A DNA stretch of 64,000 nucleotides from Sphingomonas sp. Root241. Its GTDB lineage: Bacteria > Pseudomonadota > Alphaproteobacteria > Sphingomonadales > Sphingomonadaceae. The stretch is from contig NZ_LMIV01000004.1 in assembly GCF_001428865.1 (NCBI RefSeq), forward strand, positions 154,028 through 218,027, in the 5' to 3' direction. The translations under genes were made by a program, and so were the position numbers. Positions 42,517-50,809 of this stretch are shown one piece after another. The notes below the pieces were generated by a model. The model was not told the DNA's origin. It saw only the letters and a program-made list of their open reading frames with translations, and ran no database searches. Position 1 is the stretch's first letter, and every line of letters starts with the position of its first letter.

Positions 42517-44001
42517 TCAACGTGCGGCGACGGCGGTGATCGCCGAGCGCCTTTCGATCTTGGCCGCCAGCGTCTTGTCCCAGCCATAGGGATCGCCGCG
42601 GAAATTCATCTGGCCATTCGCGCTCGCGAACGCGGTCCAGTAGAGCAGATAGACATGGACTTGATCCTGCGGCTGGAGCTGGACGCGCTGGGTCTTGCCC
42701 GTGGCGAGCGCCTCCTGGATCTGCTCGGGCTGCCAGGCAGGGTCGTTGCGCAGCAGCAATTGCGCAAGCGGGCCGGGCTTTTCCAGCCGCACGCAACCAT
42801 GGCTGTCGAGCCGGTCGAAGCTCGCGAACCGCGCTTGCGCCGGCGTGTCGTGGAGATACACCGCATAAGGATTGTCGAAGTCGAACTTGTAGAGCCCGAG
42901 CGCGCTCTTGGGCCCTGGCTGCTGCTGGATCCGGCGACCCGCGCCGGTGCCGATGATCTTGTAATTGTTGCGCGCCAGATAGGCTGCCCCCTTGGGGAAC
43001 AGCTCCTTGGCAGCGATCCCGGCGGGCACGTTCCACGGCGGATTGAGCACGATCGAGTGGATGCGCGACTGGAGCATCGGCGTCTCGTTGCCCGGACGCC
43101 CGGTGACTGCCTTCATCGAGGCGATCGGGGCGTCACCCTCGAACACGGTGAGCACCGCTGCGGCGATGTTGACCTGGATGCGCTTGGCGGGAAGCTCCTG
43201 CGGCAGCCAGCGCCAGCGCTCCATATTCGCCATGATCTGGCGAACGCGATCGGCTGCCGGCACGTTGAGGGCGCCGAGGGTGCCCTTTGAAACCAGACCG
43301 GTGGGATTGAGGCCGTAGCGCCGCTGGGCACGGATAACGGCTTCCTTGAGCGCCGCGTCGAACTTGTCGCCCATGGCAACGACATCCCCGTCCTCGACTG
43401 CGAGCCGCTTGCGCAGCGCCGCGACCCGAGGCCCGCTCGCACCGACCGCCATGTCGGGACCGGCCGGGAGCGTGGCCCAGCCGCCGGCCGCTTCGATCTT
43501 GCGGTAATTGGCGAGGCCCTTCTGGAGTCCGTCGTAACCGGCATAAGGCGGCGGGAGCGCGCGGAACCAGGCGGCGATGCGATCACGCTTCACTGCATCG
43601 GCAAAGGCGGGAAGCGGATCATAAGCCGCCGGGCGCAGGCCCCAATCCTGCTGGAAATCGCTGATATCGAGCCGGCCCGAATGGACCGCGCGGGCATAAT
43701 CGAGTGCGGCGCGAACCACCGCGTCGTTGCCCTGGAGGCGTGGCTGCGCGCTGCCGTCGTGACGCAGGCCGTGCGCGAAGCCGGCATCGGCAAGGAGTTG
43801 GGCCAGTTGCGTGGTCTGCGCGGCACTGAGCACCGGCGGCGGAATCACCTGCACGGGAGCGACGAGGGGCACCGGCTGCACCAATGGCACGGCGGGCGGG
43901 GTTTGTTGCTGGGCAAATCCCGGGGCAGCCAGCAGCGTGATGACGCTCGCCATCGCGGTGCCCAGCCGCACGGTTCGACCCAAAATCGCTCGCGATATCA
44001 C
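42517..44001 (-). CDS. L,D-transpeptidase, YcbB/LdtD-type
   Basis: This periplasmic peptidoglycan cross-linking enzyme of about 494 residues starts at GTG 44001, with CAGGAG 8 bases upstream. A longer frame upstream lacks a signal peptide, while from this start one is seen (LGTAMASVITLLAAPGFAQ). After a proline/valine-rich linker come the amidase-like and peptidoglycan-binding regions (VGASGPRVAALRKRL). The YkuD catalytic domain follows, with HDTPAQARFASFDRLDSHGCVRLE holding the active cysteine. It forms 3-3 cross-links between diaminopimelate residues. It is followed by a small lipoprotein gene. Start position is moderately certain, family is certain. Confidence 0.9.
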   Translation of the reverse strand: MISRAILGRTVRLGTAMASVITLLAAPGFAQQQTPPAVPLVQPVPLVAPVQVIPPPVLSAAQTTQLAQLLADAGFAHGLRHDGSAQPRLQGNDAVVRAALDYARAVHSGRLDISDFQQDWGLRPAAYDPLPAFADAVKRDRIAAWFRALPPPYAGYDGLQKGLANYRKIEAAGGWATLPAGPDMAVGASGPRVAALRKRLAVEDGDVVAMGDKFDAALKEAVIRAQRRYGLNPTGLVSKGTLGALNVPAADRVRQIMANMERWRWLPQELPAKRIQVNIAAAVLTVFEGDAPIASMKAVTGRPGNETPMLQSRIHSIVLNPPWNVPAGIAAKELFPKGAAYLARNNYKIIGTGAGRRIQQQPGPKSALGLYKFDFDNPYAVYLHDTPAQARFASFDRLDSHGCVRLEKPGPLAQLLLRNDPAWQPEQIQEALATGKTQRVQLQPQDQVHVYLLYWTAFASANGQMNFRGDPYGWDKTLAAKIERRSAITAVAAR

Positions 44002-44093
44002 ACTCAATACTCCTGCCCGGATGCTTGCCCCCCGGCAATTCGGTTGAATCGAGGTGCTAATAGGCGAATTTTGGGTGCGAGTGCGAGCAACTA

Positions 44094-44129
44094 TTAGCCC
44101 GCGGCCGAGATATGCCGACCGCGGGCTAA
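44094..44129. other. 36-base palindrome in a divergent promoter region
   Basis: TTAGCCCGCGG (44094-44104) pairs perfectly with CCGCGGGCTAA (44119-44129) across a 14-base spacer. It lies between the divergent transpeptidase and SGNH hydrolase genes. No T run is on either side, so it is an operator or RNA hairpin candidate rather than a terminator. Confidence 0.5.
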
Positions 44130-44296
44130 ACGGGGGCGCGGATCGCTGTCCGAACTCGAGCCCGGAATCCGCGCCCGCAACGGGCCCCCTCTCAAGAACG
44201 GCAGCCACCGCGCGAGCTTGCCTGCTTTCTTCGCGCCGCTAAGCTCGGGTGAAATGCGGGAGGGTTGCCCAACCGCTGAGACAGGAGAGATCAAAC

Positions 44297-45016
44297 ATGT
44301 CGATCGTCCGTCGCGGCTTTCTGGCCGGCGCGCTCGTATTGCCGCTCGCGGCTCGTGCCCAGACGCAGGAGAGCTGGGAGGACAAGCACCAGCGCCAGCT
44401 CAAGGAGGATTGGCCGTGGCTCGGCCGCTATGCCGAGGAGAACCGGAAGCTGCTGGCATCGGGGGCGAGGACGAACATCGTCTTCATGGGCGATTCGATC
44501 ACCGAGGGATGGCGTGGCAAGCGTCCGGACTTCTTCAAGTCCGGCCGCGTGGGCCGCGGGATCAGCGGCCAGACCACACCGCAGATGGTGTTGCGGATGA
44601 TGGCCGACGTGGTCGCGCTCAAGCCGCGCTATGTCCACATCATGGCGGCGACCAATGATGTTGCCGGCAATACCGGCAAGATCACGCTCGCGCAGACCTT
44701 CGACAATTTCCGCATGATGACGGCCATCGCGCAAGCCAATCGCATCCAGGTGCTGATCGCTTCGGTGCCGCCCGCCGATCATTTCCCGTGGCGACCGGGG
44801 CTGGAGACGGTGAAGCCGATCCGCGAGATCAACGCCTGGCTCAAGAGCTACGCCAAGAGCGCCGGCGCGACCTGGATCGATTATTGGCCGGTCCTCGCCG
44901 ACGAGAAAGGGGCGATGAAACCGGGCATGGCGACCGACGGCGTTCACCCCACCGAGCAGGGCTACGACATGATGGCGACGGTGATCGAGCCGTTCCTGCG
45001 GGCGCGTAAGATATGA
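44297..45016 (+). CDS. SGNH/GDSL-family hydrolase, secreted
   Basis: This 239-residue hydrolase has a Tat-like signal (IVRRGFLAGALVLPLAARAQ). Family blocks: GDSITEGW with the catalytic serine, glycine of GRGISGQTT, asparagine in MAATNDVAGN, and the Asp-His pair in DGVHPTEQGY. Similar enzymes deacetylate carbohydrate chains or hydrolyse esters. CAGGAG lies before ATG 44297. Its stop overlaps the GH97 start (ATGA), so it probably removes acetyl or other esters from the same glycan. It is the first gene of a five-gene cluster. Confidence 0.92.
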   Translation: MSIVRRGFLAGALVLPLAARAQTQESWEDKHQRQLKEDWPWLGRYAEENRKLLASGARTNIVFMGDSITEGWRGKRPDFFKSGRVGRGISGQTTPQMVLRMMADVVALKPRYVHIMAATNDVAGNTGKITLAQTFDNFRMMTAIAQANRIQVLIASVPPADHFPWRPGLETVKPIREINAWLKSYAKSAGATWIDYWPVLADEKGAMKPGMATDGVHPTEQGYDMMATVIEPFLRARKI

Positions 45017-46965
45017 AGGGGATCGCCGCGGCGGTCCTCCTTTTGTCATCGGCTCCGGCGGCGGCCCAGCGGCTCGAACTGGTCTCGCCGGATGGTATCA
45101 ACCGCATCACGATGCAGGTCAGCGCCACCGGCACGCCGGTCTATACGGTCGCCCGCCGCGGGGCGCCGGTGCTCGCGCCGTCACCGATCCTGCTCGATCT
45201 CGATACGGACACTTTGGGCTATGGCTTGACGATCACCGGCTCAGAACCCACCAGCGGCGATGCCCGCTATCCGATCGTCGCGGGCAAGGCTGCCGAAGGG
45301 CATGATCGCTACAACCAGCTAACCGTCCATTTTCAGGAGAAAGGCGGGGCGACGCGCAAGCTCGACGTCGTGTTGCGCGCCTATGACGATGGTATCGCCT
45401 TTCGCAGCGTGATCCCGGCCCAGCCGGCGACCGCGGCGGCGATCATCCGTTATGAGCGCACCGGCTTCTATTTCCCGCAAACGTACAAATGCTGGGGGTT
45501 CAATGTCGGCAAGTTCGGATCGAGCCATGAGGGCGAGTTCGATCCGATCGATACCAGCCGGATGCGCGACCACAATCTCTTCGACCTGCCCTTTGTCTGT
45601 GAGACCGGCAGCGCCGCCTTTGCGCTCGCCGAGGCCGATCTGATCGACTTCGCCGGAATGTATCTGACCGGCCGCGGCGATGGCGGGCTCGGGCTTCAGC
45701 TCAAATTGTCGCCTTCGCTCGATGATCCGCGCATCGCGGTGCGCACTCGGATCGGCAGCCCGATCGTCACGCCGTGGCGCGTGGTGATGCTCGCCGACCA
45801 ACTCGGCAAGCTGAGCGAATCCACCCTGCTCACCAATCTCTCGAGCCCGAGCCGCATCGAGGACACCAGCTGGATCAAGCCTGGCATCGCCAGCTGGGAC
45901 TGGTGGAACGGCCCGGTGATCGCCAGCCTGCCCGGGCAGCGCACCAGCACTGCGGTCGCCAAGGCGTTCATCGACTTTTCGGCAGCCAATGGTCTGCCCT
46001 ACGCGATGATCGACGAGGGTTGGTATGCCGGTGCGGGCGGGGGCGGGGTGCGCCGTCCTGGCGTCGACATCACCAGATGGTCCGACGCGATCAACCTCCA
46101 GGAAGTGGTCGACTATGCGAAGGCGAAGAAGGTCCGGCTGTGGCTATGGACGCATTGGCAAGCGCTCGACGAGCAGATGGAGGATGCGCTCGCGCTCTAC
46201 GAGAAGCTCGGCATCGCCGGGATCAAGGTCGATTTCATGGACCGCGACGATCAGTGGATGGTCAACTGGTACACCAAATTGCTGGGCGCGGCGGCGCGGC
46301 ACCATCTGATGGTCGACCTCCACGGCGCCTATCCGCCGCGCGGGACGACGCGGACCTGGCCCAATTTCATGACGCAGGAAGGCGTGATGGGCGCCGAGTA
46401 CAACAAGTGGAGCCGCCGGGTGACCGCGCGCCACAATGTGACGCTCGCCTATACCCGGGGATTGCTGGGGCCGATGGACTATACTCCCGGCGGCTTTCGC
46501 AACATGACTCCGACGGAATTCAGGATCCGCAACGACCTGCCTTTCGTGCAGACGACCCGGGCGCATGGGCTCTCGATGTATGTCGTCTTCCTCAGTCCGC
46601 TGGGAAGCGTCGCCGACAGCCCGGACACCTATGCGGCCACCCCGGCGGGATTCGACTTCATCAAGCAGGTTCCAGCGACGTGGGACGAGACAAGGTTCCT
46701 TGCCGGAGAGACCGGCGAGTTCATCGTACTCGCCCGCCGCAAGGGCACGCGCTGGTATCTCGGCGCGATGAACGGGGAGACTGCCCGGACGGTGCGCGTG
46801 CCGCTCGCCTTTCTCGGCAAGAAGCCCGTCACCGCGCGGATCTGGACCGACGGCGACAAGGCAGATGCGGTCTCGCTGGAAACGCGCAAGGTCACGGCGG
46901 CCGAGACGATCGAGCTCCCGCTCGCAGCGAGCGGCGGAGCAGTGGCAATATTCTCAGACAAATAG
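45013..46965 (+). CDS. GH97-family glycoside hydrolase (alpha-glucosidase/alpha-galactosidase)
   Basis: This 650-residue secreted enzyme has signal peptide KGIAAAVLLLSSAPAAAQ. Three regions of the family are visible: an N-terminal beta-supersandwich (to about 270), the (beta/alpha)8 barrel starting at WIKPGIASWDWWNG, and a C-terminal beta domain. GIKVDFMDRDDQW carries an aspartate where the retaining alpha-galactosidase-type subgroup has its nucleophile, and EGVMGAEYNKW supplies glutamates for acid or calcium roles. The exact specificity is inferred and could be alpha-galactoside, alpha-glucoside or other. Coupled to the SGNH hydrolase gene by a 4-base overlap. Confidence 0.9.
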   Translation: MKGIAAAVLLLSSAPAAAQRLELVSPDGINRITMQVSATGTPVYTVARRGAPVLAPSPILLDLDTDTLGYGLTITGSEPTSGDARYPIVAGKAAEGHDRYNQLTVHFQEKGGATRKLDVVLRAYDDGIAFRSVIPAQPATAAAIIRYERTGFYFPQTYKCWGFNVGKFGSSHEGEFDPIDTSRMRDHNLFDLPFVCETGSAAFALAEADLIDFAGMYLTGRGDGGLGLQLKLSPSLDDPRIAVRTRIGSPIVTPWRVVMLADQLGKLSESTLLTNLSSPSRIEDTSWIKPGIASWDWWNGPVIASLPGQRTSTAVAKAFIDFSAANGLPYAMIDEGWYAGAGGGGVRRPGVDITRWSDAINLQEVVDYAKAKKVRLWLWTHWQALDEQMEDALALYEKLGIAGIKVDFMDRDDQWMVNWYTKLLGAAARHHLMVDLHGAYPPRGTTRTWPNFMTQEGVMGAEYNKWSRRVTARHNVTLAYTRGLLGPMDYTPGGFRNMTPTEFRIRNDLPFVQTTRAHGLSMYVVFLSPLGSVADSPDTYAATPAGFDFIKQVPATWDETRFLAGETGEFIVLARRKGTRWYLGAMNGETARTVRVPLAFLGKKPVTARIWTDGDKADAVSLETRKVTAAETIELPLAASGGAVAIFSDK

Positions 46966-47039
46966 GGTTCACAGCTGTCGCATTTTAGGTAAGTTCGGAC
47001 AAATGACGTGGCGAAGATCGCGGATCTGGGAGAGCGACG

Positions 47040-47486
47040 ATGAAGGTTACGCGCCGGGACATGCTGGTCGCGACGGGCGCGGTACTGGCGACCTGCGCGG
47101 CCGGTGCCATCGCCCAGACCGCCCCCGCGAAGCTCGGCCCGACAGTGTTCGACTGGACGAAGATGGACGCGAAGGCCACCGATGTCGGCGCGATCCGCAA
47201 CCTTGTCCGCCAGCCCACCGCAACGCTCGACGAGCTCGAGATGCACGTCACCACGCTCAATCCGGGACTCGCCTCGCACCCGCCGCATACCCATCCGAAT
47301 GAGGAGCTGGTGATCGTTCGCGAAGGCACGGTCGAGGTGCTGAACGGCGGCACATGGAAGCGCCTCGGACCGGGCTCCGTGATCTTCAACGCTTCGAATT
47401 CGCCGCATGCGTTGCGCAATGTCGGCGAAACACCGGCGACCTACCACGTGATCAACTGGAAGACGGCGGCAACGCCGGCGAAATGA
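47040..47486 (+). CDS. Small secreted cupin-domain protein
   Basis: This 148-residue protein has a twin-arginine-like leader (VTRRDMLVATGAVLATCAAG, then AIAQ). The cupin motifs are complete: HPPHTHPNEELVIVREG with three histidines and a glutamate, and GSVIFNASNSPHALRN with the fourth ligand. It is likely a metal-binding sugar isomerase, epimerase or binding protein in the periplasm. It lies 10 bases before an oxidoreductase gene and after the GH97 gene, in one operon. Substrate unknown. Confidence 0.88.
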   Translation: MKVTRRDMLVATGAVLATCAAGAIAQTAPAKLGPTVFDWTKMDAKATDVGAIRNLVRQPTATLDELEMHVTTLNPGLASHPPHTHPNEELVIVREGTVEVLNGGTWKRLGPGSVIFNASNSPHALRNVGETPATYHVINWKTAATPAK

Positions 47487-47496
47487 GGAGAACCGC

Positions 47497-48657
47497 ATGC
47501 ACCGCCGCACGATGCTGACCGGCGCCGGACTGGCCGGAATCACTGCCGCGCTGTCGCCGGAAATGCTCGCTGCCCAGTCGCAGACCCAGGGGAATGCCGT
47601 TTCCGCCGACGCGGCGCCGGCCGGCCCGGAGCCGACCGCGAAGCGCCGGATCAAGTTCGGCGTCATCGGACTGGACCATGCGCATATCTACGGCATGACC
47701 GACGCGATGATCCGGGGCGGCGGCACGCCGGTCGCGTTCTTCGCCACCGATCCGAAGCAGATCGAGACTTTCCAGAAGCGGTACGGCAACGGCGTCAGGC
47801 TCGCCCGCAGCGAGGATGAAATCCTCGGCGACAAGGCGATCCAGCTGATCATCGGCGCGCCGATCCCCGATCTGCGCGCGCCGCTCGGCATCCGGGCGAT
47901 GCGTGCCGGCAAGGACTATCTCGGCGACAAGCCGGCGATCACCAGCCTCGAGCAGCTCGCCGATGTCCGCCGGGCGATCAAGGAGACCGGCAGGAAGTTC
48001 GCGATCATGTATTCGGAGCGGCTCGAGGTGCGCGCCGCGGTCCATGCCGGCGATCTGGTCGCGCAGGGGGCGATCGGCAAGGTGATCCAGACCGTCAACC
48101 TCGCGCCCCACCGGGTCAGCGCGCCGAGCCGTCCCGACTGGTTCTGGGACAAGGCCCGCTATGGCGGCATCCTCACCGATATCGGCAGCCACCAGGCCGA
48201 TCAGTTCCTGTTCTACACCGGCTCGACCTCGGCGCGGGTCGTCGCCTCGCAGACCGGCAATCTCAACTGGCCCGACAAGCCGAAATTCGAGGATTTCGGG
48301 GACATGATCGCCACCGGCAACGGCGGGACCGGCTATATCCGCGTCGACTGGTTCACGCCCGACGGGCTGCCGACCTGGGGCGACGGGCGCCTGTTCCTCG
48401 TCGGCACCGAAGGCTCGATCGAGCTGCGGAAATATGTCGACGTGGCGGGGCGGCCGGGCGGCAACCACCTCTTCCTCACCGACAAGAAGGGCGTGCGCTA
48501 CATCGACTGCTCGAAGGTCCCGCTGCCGTTCGGGCCGCAATTCGTGACCGATGTGGTCGAGCGCTCGTCGATCGCGCAGGACCAGGATCAGGCGCTGCTC
48601 GCCGCCGAGCTGGTGCTCACCGCCCAGAAGAACGCCACGCGGCCGAAGCTGGGATGA
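47497..48657 (+). CDS. Gfo/Idh/MocA-family oxidoreductase with Tat-like signal (386 aa)
   Basis: This NAD(P)-binding oxidoreductase family protein has an N-terminal export signal of Tat appearance (MHRRTMLTGAGLAGI, ending AAQSQ). The dinucleotide-binding core begins FGVIGLDHAHIYGM; it lacks the full GxGxxG and reads GVIGLDHAH. DKPAIT is the conserved lysine site and DIGSHQADQFLFYTG lines the active site. It lies 10 bases after the cupin gene and would act with it on a sugar released by the GH97 enzyme. The substrate is unknown; some members lack dehydrogenase activity and act as hydrolases or epimerases. Confidence 0.85.
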   Translation: MHRRTMLTGAGLAGITAALSPEMLAAQSQTQGNAVSADAAPAGPEPTAKRRIKFGVIGLDHAHIYGMTDAMIRGGGTPVAFFATDPKQIETFQKRYGNGVRLARSEDEILGDKAIQLIIGAPIPDLRAPLGIRAMRAGKDYLGDKPAITSLEQLADVRRAIKETGRKFAIMYSERLEVRAAVHAGDLVAQGAIGKVIQTVNLAPHRVSAPSRPDWFWDKARYGGILTDIGSHQADQFLFYTGSTSARVVASQTGNLNWPDKPKFEDFGDMIATGNGGTGYIRVDWFTPDGLPTWGDGRLFLVGTEGSIELRKYVDVAGRPGGNHLFLTDKKGVRYIDCSKVPLPFGPQFVTDVVERSSIAQDQDQALLAAELVLTAQKNATRPKLG

Positions 48658-48681
48658 TGGGCACCCAACCCACACCCTTAC

Positions 48682-48709
48682 CGTCACCCCCGCGAAAGCG
48701 GGGGTGACG
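48682..48709. repeat. Minimal CGTCACCCC-type palindrome
   Basis: CGTCACCCCCGCGAAAGCG followed by GGGGTGACG. It is a short form of the intergenic family without the long spacer, between two oxidoreductase genes. Confidence 0.8.
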
Positions 48710-48729
48710 ATGTGTTTGGAGGATTGCGC

Positions 48730-50088
48730 ATGAACCTCGACATTACTCGACGCGGCATCCTGAAGACCGGCGCGATGATCGCGGCGCCGACGATCGTCCC
48801 GTCCAGCGTGTTCGGCCAGAACGCCCCGTCGAACCGCATCACGATCGGCGCCATCGGCGTCGGGCGGATCTCGCGCAGCCACGACATGAAGGAAGTGCAC
48901 AAGCACGCCGACGCGCAGATCGTCGCGGTGTGCGACGTCGACACGATCCGCCTCGGCGCGGGCAAGGAGCTGGTCGACGCCCGCTACACCGCCAGCACCG
49001 GCAAGCCCTATGCGGGCACGCGGATGTACCATGACTATCGCGAGCTGCTCGCGAACAAGGACATCGACGCGGTCCTGATCTCCACGCCCGACCACCAGCA
49101 TGCCCCGCAGGCGGTCCATGCAGTGCGCGCCGGCAAGCACGTCTATCTCCAGAAGCCCGCCGCGCTGACCATCTCGGAAGGCCGCGCGATGGCCGATGCG
49201 GTCAAGGCGAGCGGGCGCATCGTCCAGATCGGCTCGCAGCAGCGCGGGCAGGACCCTTGGCCGCAATTCCACCGCGCCTGCGAGCTCGTCCGCAACGGCC
49301 GCATCGGCAAGATCCTTCGGGTCGAAGTAGGGCTGCCCGGCGACCCTTCAGGCCCCGAGGCGCCGCCGATGCCGGTGCCAAGCAACCTCAACTACGACGC
49401 CTGGCTCGGCACCACGCCCGAGATTCCCTATACCGAGATCGGCGTCCACCCACAGGACTCGTTCGAGAACCGCCCCGGCTGGCTTCGCATCGAGCAATTC
49501 GGCGCGGGCATGATCACCGGCTGGGGCTCGCACCATATCGACACTGCCCATTGGGGCATGGACATGGAGCATTCGGGCCCGGTCGAGATCTGGGGCAAGG
49601 CCGAATTCCCCAAGAGCGGCTTGTGGAACGTTCACGGCGCGTTCGAGACGCATGCGCGCTACGCCAACGGCGTGACGATGACCGTTTCCGGCGCGCTGCC
49701 CAACGGCGTGAAGTTCATCGGCGACAAGGGCTGGATCTTCGTCACGCGGAGCGGCGCAGTGACGGCGAGCGATCCGGGCGGGCCGCAGATCGATCCGCTC
49801 CAGGCGAGCGACCCGAAGATCCTCACCAGCGTGATCGGCCCGAACGAAGTGCATCTGCTCAAGGTCCCCGAGCAGCATCGCAACTGGCTGGATGCCATAA
49901 AGACAGGCGTGCCGGTGAGCGCACCGGCCGAGATCGGCCATCGCTCGCTTTCGACCTGCCTGCTCCACTGGACCGCGATGAAGACCGGCCGTCGCCTCAA
50001 ATGGGACCCGAAGGCCGAGCGCTTCATCGGCGACGACGAGGCGAATGCGATGCTCAGCCGGCCACAACGGGCGAAATACGCGATCTAG
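48730..50088 (+). CDS. Gfo/Idh/MocA-family oxidoreductase with Tat-like signal (452 aa)
   Basis: The start at ATG 48730 is preferred over GTG 48712 because GGAGG lies 7 bases before it and the export signal begins there (DITRRGILKTGAMIAAPTIV). The Rossmann core has TIGAIGVGRIS, CDVDTIRLG and the family lysine in LQKPAALT. HHIDTAHWGMD is an active-site segment. Long Gfo/Idh proteins of this type often handle sugars outside the cytoplasm. It closes the cluster with SGNH hydrolase, GH97, cupin and the smaller oxidoreductase. Substrate unknown. Confidence 0.88.
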   Translation: MNLDITRRGILKTGAMIAAPTIVPSSVFGQNAPSNRITIGAIGVGRISRSHDMKEVHKHADAQIVAVCDVDTIRLGAGKELVDARYTASTGKPYAGTRMYHDYRELLANKDIDAVLISTPDHQHAPQAVHAVRAGKHVYLQKPAALTISEGRAMADAVKASGRIVQIGSQQRGQDPWPQFHRACELVRNGRIGKILRVEVGLPGDPSGPEAPPMPVPSNLNYDAWLGTTPEIPYTEIGVHPQDSFENRPGWLRIEQFGAGMITGWGSHHIDTAHWGMDMEHSGPVEIWGKAEFPKSGLWNVHGAFETHARYANGVTMTVSGALPNGVKFIGDKGWIFVTRSGAVTASDPGGPQIDPLQASDPKILTSVIGPNEVHLLKVPEQHRNWLDAIKTGVPVSAPAEIGHRSLSTCLLHWTAMKTGRRLKWDPKAERFIGDDEANAMLSRPQRAKYAI

Positions 50089-50809
50089 AGGTCGCGACGC
50101 GCCGCGCGGACGATCTGGTTGACTCCGGTTGACTCGAAAGCGGGTTTTCGCGCGGCGTTGACACGCCATGGGCGTTGATATTCAACGATAAAATTCGTGG
50201 CGTGGTTGACACGGGTGCGCCGGACGCGCCTGTGACGCGACACCTTGGCTACACCTGCGCGCCACTGACGCGCCACCAAGGCCACACCCACACGCCGGGT
50301 TGGCGCCACCAAGGCTACAGGTACGCGCCATGCGCGTTGAAGGTCTTGCGAATTCGATCGATCCGACGGTGTCAAAGAGCGCGACGGCAAGGCCGACCGC
50401 CCGAGGCGAGCAGACGAAATCCTACATTGCAGGGGACGACTGCAGTTCGCCAAAGGCGGAACGGCAGTTTCCGGCGGGAGCCGGAAGGCGGCCGCCACTT
50501 CGCACGCCCGTTTTCGCGCCGCTTCGTCCGTGGGAGAACTACTGCAATCAATGCAAGACGATATCAGTGCTGGCTAATAATATTTCGCGGTAAAATGGAT
50601 GAATAATCTGCGTTTCTACAGCGTCGATGATCGCTGGAGTTTTTGGCAGATTACACTTCGGCGTCACGTATCCAGATACGTTCTGTCTCTCCGTCAAGAT
50701 ACCATCACGATCTGAAGAACTATCCAAGATTCGTTAATTTTACAGTGACAATTGGACAATTATCGCGCACGGAATCGTCTAGACGCCTGCATCGGACGAT
50801 AGGGAGATC
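50089..50809. other. Long intergenic region upstream of fixL with short tandem repeats
   Basis: About 720 bases lie between two plus-strand genes. The first part has GGTTGACTC tandem copies (from about 50118) and three 33-base repeats at 50237-50335. The middle has the 17-base sequence also found at 24992 and a 6-bp hairpin near 50470. The last 250 bases are AT-rich (from about 50550) and should hold the fixL promoter. The open frames through it have no recognisable domain. Confidence 0.6.
50237..50335. repeat. Three 33-base tandem repeats
   Basis: Units begin at 50237, 50270 and 50303 with GCGACACCTTGGCTACAC, GCGCCACCAAGGCCACAC and GCGCCACCAAGGCTACAG. The period is exactly 33 bases, so any frame through them encodes an 11-residue repeat. 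No gene is assigned. Confidence 0.75.

Noticed and set aside
50176..50186. TTGATATTCAA as an FNR-type anaerobox for fixL
   Set aside because: The half-sites are too close (11 bases in total instead of 14) and it is more than 600 bases from fixL.
50175..50606. 143-codon frame over the 33-base repeats
   Set aside because: No ribosome binding site, very basic composition and an equally open frame on the other strand; treated as non-coding repeat.
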